63,581 nt of DNA from Lactobacillaceae bacterium (lineage in GTDB: Bacteria > Bacillota > Bacilli > Lactobacillales > Lactobacillaceae), in contig JAITPD010000064.1 of the NCBI GenBank assembly GCA_031289615.1, positions 1-63,581 on the forward strand. Reading direction: 5' to 3'. A program made the translations under genes and the position numbers. Within the stretch, counting starts at the first letter, position 1, and each line of letters begins with the position of its first letter. The notes below the pieces were generated by a model, which worked only from the letters and a program-made list of their open reading frames with translations, had not been told where the DNA came from and did no database searches. Below, in pieces: positions 9,794-18,305 of the stretch.

Positions 9794-10387
9794 ATGAAGC
9801 TACAAAACGTATTGATGAAGTCACTTGCCCTTGGTGCAGTTGTTGTATCATTGAGCCCCCTCGCTAGTGTTGCTATACTTGTGCACGCTGACGGAATTGT
9901 TAAGTCAGAATTGGGAGATAAGGTCTTAACGACAAAAGAAGTTGACTACTTGGGCTTCCATGGTGGCAAGCAAGTTACGGATTATTCAGATGCAGGTGGT
10001 AAATCTACAATTACAATTAATTCAAATCATCTTGATGGAATTAAATATGAGATTGCAACCGAAGAGAACGGACGCGATATTTTTACTGGATTCACTAAAA
10101 TGGAAAGGAGTCCATTTTCACCTATGAATGCGCCAGTTGTTGCTAAAATTCACCAAGCTGAATTAAACGTTCCTGGCAAAATTGTTTGTAATGATGGTAA
10201 CGTTGATGATGGACATCCAGAAGTCGTTATGGTTAACCCTAGTTATAACGGGAAAACAGTGTACGAAATAAATTTACGTGATGTTGATGTAACGGGAAAG
10301 AACGAAATTGTAACAACTTTCTACGCTAAGGACACAGGATTATCAGCTGATTATACTGCAACTTTCCATATTAAGCGGACGTTCTAA
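9794..10387 (+). CDS. Small secreted protein, family member 2
   Basis: A 197-residue paralogue of the gene at 9101. The first 28 codons, the ribosome site region (AGGAAATTAAAA) and the 3-prime end, including the bases just past the stop (GCGGACGTTCTAATTTAAAT), are almost identical, so the duplication spans the whole gene. The central region differs (about half identical by eye), which suggests divergence under selection. It has a signal peptide and one cysteine, and no anchor. Function is unknown; a secreted bioactive or surface protein is possible but unsupported. Confidence 0.85.
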   Translation: MKLQNVLMKSLALGAVVVSLSPLASVAILVHADGIVKSELGDKVLTTKEVDYLGFHGGKQVTDYSDAGGKSTITINSNHLDGIKYEIATEENGRDIFTGFTKMERSPFSPMNAPVVAKIHQAELNVPGKIVCNDGNVDDGHPEVVMVNPSYNGKTVYEINLRDVDVTGKNEIVTTFYAKDTGLSADYTATFHIKRTF

Positions 10388-10390
10388 TTT

Positions 10391-10580
10391 AAATGCGTTG
10401 AGCTAGTTATACAACTTCTTGGTCATTTTTCACTTGCTTGGTGGCTTTTTCAATAAAGATAGTAAGTGGCGACACGGTCCCATTCGACATGAATCGTGCA
10501 GGGCCATCCGAACGTAAAGAATCTATAGCGAAGCTGATCAAGCAACTGATAATTATGACACAACTAGCACAATGCGTTAA
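10391..10580 (-). repeat. Deleted A-B composite repeat
   Basis: Read on the minus strand this is the left half of repeat A (10489-10540) joined directly to the right half of repeat B (10421-10488). The join is at CGAATGG, a 7-base word present in the tips of both A and B, so it looks like a deletion between short direct repeats in an A-B pair. It is bounded by an outer inverted repeat (AATGCGTTGAGCTAGTT at left, AACTAGCACAATGCGTT at right). Short ORFs here are by-products. Confidence 0.75.
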
Positions 10581-11033
10581 TTTATATAAATTGTCAGGAT
10601 TGGACTTGTGCTGATCCTGATTTTTTAAATTCATCTGATTGCAGACAGTCCGAATTAGCGGATGAAAATTCATATACCCCCCATTTTTCTTCACATTGGT
10701 TGCTTTAAGAATATAAAAAGAGTTTTATAATATAAGTTTGTGATTTTAAGCGTTTACAATAGCTATACAATAATTTTAGTGCTATATTTAGGACAATCGA
10801 TAAGACACCAAGCAAGATACTGAATTGCAATATTGCTTTTCTTTTATTGTATGGTTTGACACGACTGAAACTGAATAACTTATTAGTTTTCCAGCCCGTT
10901 TTCCAGTTCTATAAAATTCAATTAATGAAACGCAAAGTTGCTTTTCTATACGTTGAAATGAGTTACAGATTTGAACCTAAGAATTAAAACTCTTACTTCA
11001 TCTGTTTACTTAGTTGCTATAGACATAAGAAAT
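10581..11033. other. AT-rich intergenic stretch with no gene recognised
   Basis: About 450 bases between the repeat and the ribosome site of the next gene. It contains a TATACCCCCCATTTT C-tract near 10673 and a possible TTGACA at about 10856. I see no convincing ORF, RNA gene or terminator. Confidence 0.5.
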
Positions 11034-11045
11034 GAGGAGATTGAG

Positions 11046-11369
11046 ATGAAGACATATAATATGGTATTGAAGTCAGTTGCTATGGGTACTGGACATGTTC
11101 CTTGGGACCTCGAGTACCCAGTCGATTACAGCGGTTGTGGCAATTTTAGCTACGACGATAATCTAGTGACTGACCTTAGTCACGCGCTGAATGTGTTAAC
11201 AATTGTTGCACATCCGGCTACGGGGTTTGATCCACTGGACCTCGAATATCCTAGCGATTACATCGGGTGTGGTAATCATGGCTATGATGCTAACGTGGTG
11301 ACTTTCCAAGATGATATTCAGAAGTTACATCCATTTAATTTTGATTCTGAATTCCAATTGGCAAGTTAA
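11046..11369 (+). CDS. Decayed paralogue with a duplicated VDY.G motif
   Basis: A 107-residue product of unknown function. The start MKTYNMVLKSVAMGTG resembles the first residues of the two secreted paralogues (MKLQNVLMKSLALGAV), but the hydrophobic core and cleavage site are missing. The text that follows, PVDYSGCGNFSYDDNLVTD, resembles KEVDYLGFHGGKQVTD of member 2. It is then repeated about 45 residues later as PSDYIGCGNHGYDANVVT. A good GAGGAG ribosome site at 11034-11039 precedes ATG 11046; the upstream in-frame start at 10971 has none. It is either a remnant or a leaderless two-repeat peptide. Confidence 0.5.
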   Translation: MKTYNMVLKSVAMGTGHVPWDLEYPVDYSGCGNFSYDDNLVTDLSHALNVLTIVAHPATGFDPLDLEYPSDYIGCGNHGYDANVVTFQDDIQKLHPFNFDSEFQLAS

Positions 11370-11376
11370 TTGAATG

Positions 11377-11413
11377 TGTCCGACCTTAGCGCCTGCTGAT
11401 GTTGGGCATTTTT
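11377..11413 (+). terminator. Terminator after the 107-residue gene
   Basis: TGTCCGAC and GTTGGGCA pair, allowing G-T pairs, across a 16-base loop and are followed by TTTTTA. The stem is moderate. Confidence 0.5.
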
Positions 11414-11542
11414 ATTTGCAAGCGATTTGTTAGGTAAAAAGTAAGTTAAATGGTATGATAGATACGTTAGAAAACAGGGTGTTCCAAATCGGGACGTTCA
11501 AATGAGTTGTCGCAAATACCATTTGAGGAGATATTAATTAAG

Positions 11543-12913
11543 ATGGCAAAATTTAAAGCACCGGTTGTAAAAAACCAAGAGTTCGAGGCCGAAGTGGTCG
11601 ACTTGACGTACCAAGGAATGGGCGTTGTGAAGTTTGAAGACTTTCCAATTTTCGTAGTTGATGCAATTCCTGGTGAGATTATTCGTGTAGGAATTACCAA
11701 AGTTCAGACTAACTTTGCGTTTGGTCGTGTGATTAAGCGTTTGAAGGAATCTGACGAGCGTAATCACGATGTTGACCAAGCTGCGTTGACGACAGGGATC
11801 GCACCTTTGGCAAATTTGACGTATGAGGCACAATTACGCTTCAAGCAAAATCAAATTCAACAATTGTTTAAGAAGGTCCACGTTGATGCAGTTGTGAATG
11901 ACACGATTGGGATGGAAAATCCAGTTGGTTACCGGAACAAAGCGCAGGTGCCTGTTCGTGTGGTTCGTGGCGAATTGACAACAGGGTTCTATCGCCGGAA
12001 TTCACACATTTTGGTTCCGATTGAGGATTATTATATTCAAGATCCTGAAATTGATAAGGCCATTATCGTCGTGCGTGATTTGTTGCGCAAGTATCAATTA
12101 GATGCCTATGATGAGCAAACGCATACTGGTGATATTCGCACGGTGATGGTTCGTCGTGGTTACTACAGCCATGAGATGATGGTTGTGATTGTGACTCGTC
12201 GCAACAAGTTGCCAGTTGCCGAAGCGATTGTTGCTGGAATTAAGGCTGCTTTGCCAGAAGTTAAGTCAATTATTCAAAACGTTAATACTGAAAAGACGAA
12301 TGTTATTTTAGGTAAGACCAACAAGACTCTTTGGGGTGCCGATTACATTACCGATACTTTGTGGGGCAAGACGTTTGAGATTGGTCCAATGTCGTTCTAC
12401 CAAGTGAACCCACAAACGACTGAGCCATTGTACAGCATGGCGGTTGAAAAGGCTGGCTTGACTGGTACAGAAACGGTTATTGACGCATATTCTGGAATTG
12501 GAACGATTTCATTGTCAGTGGCGGATAAAGTTAAGAGCGTGATTGGGGTCGAAATTGTCCCGGGCGCAGTTGCAGATGCCAAGCGCAATGCCAAGATTAA
12601 CGGAATTAGCAATGTTGAGTTTGAACTTGGTAAGGCTGAAGAGAAGATGGTTGAATGGCAAGAAGCTGATGTGAAACCAGATGTAATTTTCGTTGATCCT
12701 CCTCGCAAGGGGTTGACGCCAGAATTGATTGATGCAGCAACGGCGATGGGACCTGAAAAGATTGTTTATATTTCATGTAACCCAGCTACTTTGGCGCGTG
12801 ATGCGGTGCAGTTGATTGAAGATGGTTATCACATTGATGGGCCAGTTCAACCAATTGACCAGTTCCCACAAACAACGCACATCGAATCAGTGACGGTGTT
12901 TGTAAAGGATTAG
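11543..12913 (+). CDS. rlmD: 23S rRNA (uracil-5-)-methyltransferase, RlmD/RlmCD type
   Basis: Transfers methyl from SAM to C5 of a uridine in 23S rRNA (or, in the related TrmA, tRNA). It has an N-terminal TRAM domain (about residues 8-65), a central RNA-binding part, and a Rossmann methyltransferase with IDAYSGIGTISL and FVDPPRKGL. The catalytic cysteine lies in VYISCNPATLARD. The 456-residue length fits RumA-type enzymes of Firmicutes, where one enzyme (RlmCD) often modifies two positions. I prefer ATG 11543 over a TTG at 11507 because of the AGGAG at 11526-11530 and the family start MAKF. The usual N-terminal Fe-S cysteines of E. coli RumA are absent. Confidence 0.92.
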   Translation: MAKFKAPVVKNQEFEAEVVDLTYQGMGVVKFEDFPIFVVDAIPGEIIRVGITKVQTNFAFGRVIKRLKESDERNHDVDQAALTTGIAPLANLTYEAQLRFKQNQIQQLFKKVHVDAVVNDTIGMENPVGYRNKAQVPVRVVRGELTTGFYRRNSHILVPIEDYYIQDPEIDKAIIVVRDLLRKYQLDAYDEQTHTGDIRTVMVRRGYYSHEMMVVIVTRRNKLPVAEAIVAGIKAALPEVKSIIQNVNTEKTNVILGKTNKTLWGADYITDTLWGKTFEIGPMSFYQVNPQTTEPLYSMAVEKAGLTGTETVIDAYSGIGTISLSVADKVKSVIGVEIVPGAVADAKRNAKINGISNVEFELGKAEEKMVEWQEADVKPDVIFVDPPRKGLTPELIDAATAMGPEKIVYISCNPATLARDAVQLIEDGYHIDGPVQPIDQFPQTTHIESVTVFVKD

Positions 12914-12922
12914 TTTTAAAAT

Positions 12923-12945
12923 GGCGCTTACGGGCGCCTTTTTTT
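12923..12945 (+). terminator. Terminator after rlmD
   Basis: GGCGC and GCGCC pair around a short loop and are followed by seven T residues. Confidence 0.85.
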
Positions 12946-12949
12946 GGCA

Positions 12950-13117
12950 CGTTCAAAACCGGTGTGCCATGCTCTGATAAACGCCTTCTACACCTTTGAA
13001 CTAAACGATTCTAAGCAACTTAATTAACGTCACGTTTCACGCAACGTCATTAACTCACTTAGCTCGTCTGTTCAATTTTTCACTTCGTTCAAAACCGGTG
13101 TGTCATGCTCTGATAAA
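12950..13117. repeat. Intergenic block bounded by 32-bp direct repeats
   Basis: The word CGTTCAAAACCGGTGTGCCA plus the next 12 bases occurs at 12950-12981 and, with a single C-to-T change, at 13086-13117. The copies are 136 bases apart in the same orientation. The DNA between them has no ORF and is rich in AACGTCA-like and TTTCAC-like words. The second copy ends at the extended -10 of the next gene. Confidence 0.75.
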
Positions 13118-13126
13118 TGTTATAAT
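13118..13126 (+). promoter_or_regulatory. Extended -10 promoter of the oxidoreductase gene
   Basis: TGTTATAAT is a perfect extended -10 element (TG, one base, TATAAT). There is no good -35 box, which is normal for this class. It directly abuts the second direct repeat. Confidence 0.6.
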
Positions 13127-13163
13127 GACAGTACTAAACGATGCTGCTAAACGGAGGATGTTC

Positions 13164-14156
13164 ATGATGTTGAAGTTGGGAATTATCGGTACAAATTGGA
13201 TTACCAAAATGTTTGTCGAAGCTGCTAAAAAAACTGCCAAATATGAGTTAGTTGCTGTGTATTCACGGCGCGCAGAAACAGGCCAAAAGTTTGCGGAAGA
13301 TTTTACAGATGTAGTCCAAATTTTTACTGATATTGATGCATTTCTAAAGAGCGGGATTGACGTGGTTTACATTGCTTCGCCGAATAGTTTGCATTTTGCT
13401 CAGGCGAAAGCGGCGATTGAAGCGGATGTAAATGTGATTGTTGAAAAATCTGCGTTTGATAATATCAAGCAGTATGAAGAAATTCATTCACTCATGCGCC
13501 AACATCCAAAAGTACGTCTGTTCGAAGCAGCGCGTCATGTTCAGCAAGATAATTTCAAACTTCTTGCACAACAAGTTGCCAAGATGGAACATATTTCAGG
13601 TGCTACTTTGATTTATGAGAAATATTCTTCACGGTTTGATGCGTATCTAGCAGGCGAGGAGCCAAACGTCCTGTCGAAGCAATTTGCGGCGGGTGCATTA
13701 ACTGACCTGGGTGTTTATCCAATTTACGCAGCAGTTAAATTATTTGGCTTGCCACAAGAGCAACATTATTTTGCAACTTTGCTAAATAACGGTGCTGACG
13801 GGCGTGGGACGGTGATCCTTCGTTATCCTAAATTTGATGTGACGATTATCTTTGGAAAAGGGTCGAATTCTTATGAACACTCAGAAATTTTGGGGTATCG
13901 CGACACAATTTTGATTGATAGTATCGCAGAGTTGACGGACATTAAGTATGATGACGGGCAAGGAAACGTGACGGTGATTAGTCAACCAGTGCTTGATAAT
14001 CCAATGATTCCTGAAGCGGATTTGTTTGCAAAGATTATGCTCGATCCTCTTGAAAATGATAGCATTTATCATGATTTGGAAATTTTGAGTCAACGGGTCA
14101 ATATTGTACTGACAGAGCTTCGTAAATCAGCTGGAATTGAATTTGCGACAGATTAG
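13164..14156 (+). CDS. Gfo/Idh/MocA-family oxidoreductase
   Basis: A 330-residue NAD(P)-dependent sugar or polyol dehydrogenase-like protein. The N-terminal Rossmann fold has GIIGTNWI, and the family motif VVYIASPNSLHF is followed by the catalytic-lysine position in VIVEKSA. The C-terminal alpha/beta domain has GALTDLGVYPIYA. Substrate cannot be told from sequence. The start has GGAGG at 13153-13157; ATG 13164 and ATG 13167 are both possible. The helicase gene begins 9 bases downstream, so the two are probably cotranscribed. Confidence 0.88.
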   Translation: MMLKLGIIGTNWITKMFVEAAKKTAKYELVAVYSRRAETGQKFAEDFTDVVQIFTDIDAFLKSGIDVVYIASPNSLHFAQAKAAIEADVNVIVEKSAFDNIKQYEEIHSLMRQHPKVRLFEAARHVQQDNFKLLAQQVAKMEHISGATLIYEKYSSRFDAYLAGEEPNVLSKQFAAGALTDLGVYPIYAAVKLFGLPQEQHYFATLLNNGADGRGTVILRYPKFDVTIIFGKGSNSYEHSEILGYRDTILIDSIAELTDIKYDDGQGNVTVISQPVLDNPMIPEADLFAKIMLDPLENDSIYHDLEILSQRVNIVLTELRKSAGIEFATD

Positions 14157-14165
14157 GGAGAAATA

Positions 14166-15521
14166 ATGGACTTAAAATTTGAAGAACGCTTGGCACAAGT
14201 CGGATTTACTGAACTGACGCCAATCCAAACTGCTGTTGAGGCTTCCTTAGCCAATGGTGAATCAATTGACGCGCTGGCCCCAACTGGAACTGGAAAGACG
14301 CTTGCTTTCACGTGGCCAATTTTGCCGCTGTTACAACCTGGCGATGGTGAACAGCTGCTCGTGCTTGCTCCTTCGCAGGAATTGGCAATGCAAACTACGC
14401 GTGTGATGCGTGAATGGTCAAATGACTTAGGACTTAAAGTGCTTGCTATTACTGGTGGCGCCAACGTTAAGCGCCAACTTGATAGCTTGAAGAAGCATCC
14501 GGAAATTTTGATTGGGACACCGGGACGAGTGGCTGAGTTGGTTGCAAATGGTAAGTTGAAGTTGCAACGCTTGCGGACACTTATCTTGGATGAAGCCGAT
14601 GTTTTGTTGCGCGAAGAAACTGCTGAACAAATCGCTAATATTTGGGAAACATTTGGTGACGCAAGTATTCAGGTGGCCTTATTTGGTGCGACAGAAATCA
14701 ACGAAGCAATTCCAGCTAAACTGTTTAACCGTGAATTAAAGCGGATCGATAAGCGTGATGTGGTCATTCCAACGTCAATCGTGCACGAATTTCTGCCAAC
14801 TGCAAATGATCAAAAGAATAAGAGGCTCCGGCAATTAGCTAGCCGTAAAAATTTCCAGGCAATGGTGTTCTTTAATACTACTAAAGCTTTGAAGACCACG
14901 GCGAGTTTCTTAGCCCATGAACACGTGGCGATGGCGACATTGGTGCGCGGGGATTCAAGTACAACTCGTGCCACGGCTTTGGATAATTTCCGTAAAGGGA
15001 AAGCCAAGTTTTTGTTGACGACTGATGTTGCGGCTCGTGGGTTGGATATTCAAGATTTGCCAGCTGTGATTAATTTTGATTTGCCGCGTGATGGTGAAAC
15101 GTATACGCATCGTTCTGGCCGGACTGGTCGAATGGGCAAGAAGGGCCTAGTGCTAACATTTGGGAATGATCATGATTTGCGTGATTTAAAGCGTTTGGTT
15201 CAAGTTGAAGTTGGAACGGCTGATGCGCAAGAATTGTTGGGTGGTAATCGAGAAGAACGTCCGCAGTTTGAGAAGCGCAGTGGGCGGTCAGGACAAAGCC
15301 AAAACCAAAGTCGTCCAACCGCTAAGAAGATTCAGCCTCGCGTTGAAAAGCAAGCTTCTGGTGCTACTGAAAAAGTGCAGGTGAAAGTGACTCGTGCTCC
15401 AAAGGCCGAAGATGTTCCGGGGGCTCCCTCACGTGCGGATCGGATGGCGAAAATTAAGAAAGCCAAGCGTCGTAATCCTAAAGATAAGGGGAAGCCAAAG
15501 CATAAGGCTAAACCAGAATAA
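14166..15521 (+). CDS. DEAD-box RNA helicase
   Basis: An ATP-dependent RNA helicase, probably for ribosome assembly or mRNA turnover. Motif I is APTGTGKT (38-45), motif Ib TPGRV, motif II DEAD (142-145), motif III GAT in place of the common SAT, and motif VI HRSGRTGR. The last 80 or so residues form a very basic Lys/Arg/Pro tail typical of RNA-tethering extensions. At 451 residues it is close to YfmL/CshB-type enzymes. It lies 9 bases after the oxidoreductase gene and has no gene close behind it. Confidence 0.93.
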   Translation: MDLKFEERLAQVGFTELTPIQTAVEASLANGESIDALAPTGTGKTLAFTWPILPLLQPGDGEQLLVLAPSQELAMQTTRVMREWSNDLGLKVLAITGGANVKRQLDSLKKHPEILIGTPGRVAELVANGKLKLQRLRTLILDEADVLLREETAEQIANIWETFGDASIQVALFGATEINEAIPAKLFNRELKRIDKRDVVIPTSIVHEFLPTANDQKNKRLRQLASRKNFQAMVFFNTTKALKTTASFLAHEHVAMATLVRGDSSTTRATALDNFRKGKAKFLLTTDVAARGLDIQDLPAVINFDLPRDGETYTHRSGRTGRMGKKGLVLTFGNDHDLRDLKRLVQVEVGTADAQELLGGNREERPQFEKRSGRSGQSQNQSRPTAKKIQPRVEKQASGATEKVQVKVTRAPKAEDVPGAPSRADRMAKIKKAKRRNPKDKGKPKHKAKPE

Positions 15522-15554
15522 ATACTAATGTTTACTAGTTGTACGATAGTTAAT

Positions 15555-15757
15555 TAGAACCGCTATGCTACTCAAGTAGATTACAAAAACATTGGACATT
15601 TTATTTAAGCGTGGTGACTTGAGATGATGATAGTAGGTGATCAAGCGAGGTAGCGGCACCAATTCGACTCATTTTGTAAAAATGTGTAGTCGAATGGGAC
15701 CGTGTCGCCACTTACTATCATGATCGAAAAGACAACACGCAAGTGAAAAATGACCAA
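15555..15757 (+). repeat. Minimal A relic followed by a full repeat B
   Basis: TAGAACCGCTATGCTA at 15555-15570 is a relic of the A end (compare CAGAATCGCTATGCTG). A complete B element follows at about 15592-15757. B is an imperfect inverted repeat with arms of about 70 bases, running from TTGGACATTTTATTTAAGCG to CGCAAGTGAAAAATGACCAA. Its tip CATTTTGTAAAAATGTG forms a small hairpin and is the same as in the copy at 39404. Confidence 0.8.
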
Positions 15758-15819
15758 TGTGTATCTAGTTAATAGTAATCTTTGGCTTAATTGCGCGATA
15801 ATTCAGAAATTAAATAATT

Positions 15820-15861
15820 AACCGTCCTTTTCGAAATTGATTCGAATTAAGGCGGTTTTTT
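15820..15861 (+). terminator. Terminator upstream of folD
   Basis: AACCGTCCTT and AAGGCGGTT pair with one bulge, enclosing an inner TTCGAA/TTCGAA pairing, and are followed by six T residues. Confidence 0.7.
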
Positions 15862-15880
15862 AGTGCCAATTCGTGTTAAA

Positions 15881-15903
15881 ATTATGCAATAAGAATGCAT
15901 AAT
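15881..15903. promoter_or_regulatory. Palindrome in the folD upstream region
   Basis: ATTATGCA and TGCATAAT are perfect 8-base inverted arms with a 7-base spacer, 36 bases before the folD start. It could be an operator for folate or one-carbon genes, or part of the promoter. The protein that would bind it is unknown. Confidence 0.4.
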
Positions 15904-15938
15904 AAAGTTGGCAGGGTTTTGGTATTTTAGGAGGATTC

Positions 15939-16829
15939 ATGGCAGAAATTATTGACGGTAAAGCAATCGCAAAACAAGTGCGAGCAAATGTAGCAAAACA
16001 AGTTGAAATTTTAAAGACGCAAAATATTATTCCTGGACTGACGGTGATTATCGTGGGCGAGGATCCAGCGAGCCAAATTTATGTTCGTAACAAGGAACGA
16101 GCTGCTGAAAAAGCCGGGATTAATGGGCAGACCGTACGAATGCCAGCCGAAACAACCGAAGAAGAATTACTGGCAGTCATTGCCAAATTAAATGAAGATA
16201 CAACTGTGGACGCAATTTTGGTGCAAAGTCCAGTTCCAGCGCATATTAACGAACAAAAGTTGCAAGAAGCAATCGTGCCAGAAAAGGATGTCGATGGCTT
16301 TAACCCAGTCAACATTGGTAAGTTGATGGCAAACCGTCACTCTTATTATCCAGTTGCAAATACGCCAAAAGGGATTATGACGTTGTTGGCGCAAACGGGG
16401 ATTGAAATTAAAGGTAAATTTGCCGTTGTGATTGGTCGCTCAATTTTAGTAGGCCGTCCAATGTTTTCACTTCTTGAGGCAGCCAATGCGAGCGTGACCC
16501 TATTGCATCGTCATACGCCAGAAAATTTGCGTAAGATACTCTTGAAGCAGGCAGACTTGGTTGTGGTAGCGGCAGGTGTTCCTGGCTTAATTACCGGCGC
16601 AGATTTGAAAGAGGGAGCCACAGTGATTGATGTTGGAATTAATCGCTTAGAAGATGGTTCGTTGGTTGGCGATGTTGATTTTGAATCCGCAGAAGCAGTT
16701 GCCGGTGCGATTACTCCTGTGCCAGGTGGAGTTGGGCCAATGACGATCGCGACTTTGTTACAGACGACTGTTGAATTAGCCGCAAAACATCATGATGTGG
16801 AGTTAGCAGACGCATGGCAGATTATTTAA
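15939..16829 (+). CDS. folD: Methylenetetrahydrofolate dehydrogenase/cyclohydrolase
   Basis: Interconverts 5,10-methylene-, 5,10-methenyl- and 10-formyl-tetrahydrofolate with NADP in the cytoplasm. The catalytic segment YVRNKERAAEKAGI carries the conserved Tyr and Lys. The QSPVPAHI (usually QLPLP) loop, GRSILVGRP and the C-terminal TPVPGGVGPMTIATLL are all present. The 296-residue length is slightly longer than usual (about 285). AGGAGG at 15929-15934 fixes the start. Its end overlaps xseA by 16 bases, so it heads an operon running to recN. Confidence 0.96.
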   Translation: MAEIIDGKAIAKQVRANVAKQVEILKTQNIIPGLTVIIVGEDPASQIYVRNKERAAEKAGINGQTVRMPAETTEEELLAVIAKLNEDTTVDAILVQSPVPAHINEQKLQEAIVPEKDVDGFNPVNIGKLMANRHSYYPVANTPKGIMTLLAQTGIEIKGKFAVVIGRSILVGRPMFSLLEAANASVTLLHRHTPENLRKILLKQADLVVVAAGVPGLITGADLKEGATVIDVGINRLEDGSLVGDVDFESAEAVAGAITPVPGGVGPMTIATLLQTTVELAAKHHDVELADAWQII

Positions 16830-18076
16830 CAGTTACCGCATTAACTAAATATCTTAAGCATAAATTCACGGCAGATCCTTATTTGCAAAAAGTGTATCTA
16901 ACGGGAGAAGTTTCAAATTTTCGGCGCCGTCCAAGGCATCAATATTTTTCATTAAAAGATGATGGTGCAGTTATTAACGTGACGATGTTCCAAGGTGTTT
17001 TCAATAAATTACCATTTGAACTTGAAGATGGAATGAAGGTCAATTTAGTTGGACATCTTGATTTATATGAGCCAGCGGGAAATTATTCGATCCTGGTTGA
17101 AAAAATGGAACCAGATGGCATTGGAGCTTTGGCCTTACAATATGAGCAATTAAAGAACAAGTTGCATGCTGAAGGGCTGTTTGACCAACTGCAACGCCCG
17201 CTTCCACGTTTTCCAAAAAAAATCGCCGTGATTACTTCGCCGAGTGGAGCCGTGATTCGCGATATTATGACGACTGTGAAGCGCCGGTATCCAATTGTTC
17301 AAGTTTATCTTTACCCAGCAGTGGTCCAAGGAACAAGTGCTGTGCCAAGTCTGATGAAACAATTAGAGCTAGTTGCGCAAAGTGACTATGATGTTTTGAT
17401 TATTGGACGTGGTGGCGGTTCGATTGAGGATCTATGGGCCTTCAATGACGAAAGTTTGGCTAGGCAACTCGTTCAAATGCCAATGCCTGTGATTAGCTCG
17501 GTGGGGCACGAGACTGATACGACGATTGCGGATTTTGTGGCTGATCAACGTGCTGCTACACCAACTGCAGCGGCCGAACTTGCGACACCGATTCCGATCG
17601 TGGATTTATGGAACGGCATTGCTGATTTACAGGGGCGCATGACCAACGTGATGGCTCGGCAATTGCAAATGTTGCGCGAACGTTTGGCCCGCGTACAATC
17701 AAGTGTTGTTTTAACGGAGCCAACGCGTCTTCACGAGGGTGTAAGTCAACGGCTTGATCTTGCCAACCAACATTTAATCACGAGCTTACAACGGCAATTA
17801 GACAGCAATCAGCATCGATATGCACTTGCTAAACAGCGATTATATCCAGCTATGCAAAATCATTTGGAGCGAAATCAACAGCGCTTTGGTCGGGATGTGA
17901 ACGCATTGAACCTGGTCAGTCCGTTGGCAGTATTGGCACGCGGGTACAGTGTTGTTTCAAATGCACAAAAAATTGTGAGCGCCACGGCTGATGTAGCAAT
18001 TGATGATAAAGTTGTATTGCGCGTGTCAGATGGCGAGATAAGTGCAGTGATTACCGACATTCGAAAACAGAAATGA
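16814..18076 (+). CDS. xseA: Exodeoxyribonuclease VII large subunit
   Basis: The large subunit of ExoVII, which degrades single-stranded DNA. An N-terminal OB fold (about 1-100, with [10 protein letters not shown]) is followed by the catalytic domain with [27 protein letters not shown] and ISSVGHETD, and then a long coiled coil. It contains 420 residues. The ATG lies inside the folD 3-prime end, giving translational coupling. It overlaps xseB by four bases (ATGA). Confidence 0.96.
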   Translation: MADYLTVTALTKYLKHKFTADPYLQKVYLTGEVSNFRRRPRHQYFSLKDDGAVINVTMFQGVFNKLPFELEDGMKVNLVGHLDLYEPAGNYSILVEKMEPDGIGALALQYEQLKNKLHAEGLFDQLQRPLPRFPKKIAVITSPSGAVIRDIMTTVKRRYPIVQVYLYPAVVQGTSAVPSLMKQLELVAQSDYDVLIIGRGGGSIEDLWAFNDESLARQLVQMPMPVISSVGHETDTTIADFVADQRAATPTAAAELATPIPIVDLWNGIADLQGRMTNVMARQLQMLRERLARVQSSVVLTEPTRLHEGVSQRLDLANQHLITSLQRQLDSNQHRYALAKQRLYPAMQNHLERNQQRFGRDVNALNLVSPLAVLARGYSVVSNAQKIVSATADVAIDDKVVLRVSDGEISAVITDIRKQK

Positions 18077-18303
18077 GAAAAATGATGAGCGAAAAAACAT
18101 TTGAAGAAAATTTAACAGACTTAGAACAAATTGTTGCACGCCTTGAAAAAGGTGAAGTGCCTTTGGAAGAGGCGATTGAAGAGTTTGAAAAGGGAACCAA
18201 GTTGTCTAAAGAACTCCAAGCAACTCTGCAAAAGGCCGAACAAAGTCTAACTAAGATTGTCAATGAAGATGGAACCGTGACTGATTTTAAAACCGAGGAT
18301 TAA
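18073..18303 (+). CDS. xseB: Exodeoxyribonuclease VII small subunit
   Basis: The small coiled-coil subunit that assembles on the XseA helices. The 76-residue product has the family core [33 protein letters not shown] give the ATGA-overlap start. ATGs at 18082 and 18085 (MSEKTF) are equally plausible because no strong ribosome site marks any of them. Confidence 0.92.
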   Translation: MRKMMSEKTFEENLTDLEQIVARLEKGEVPLEEAIEEFEKGTKLSKELQATLQKAEQSLTKIVNEDGTVTDFKTED

Positions 18304-18305
18304 CC

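Noticed and set aside
10407-10694. 95-residue minus-strand ORF
   Set aside because: It covers the deleted A-B repeat and has no similarity to any protein I know; repeat by-product.
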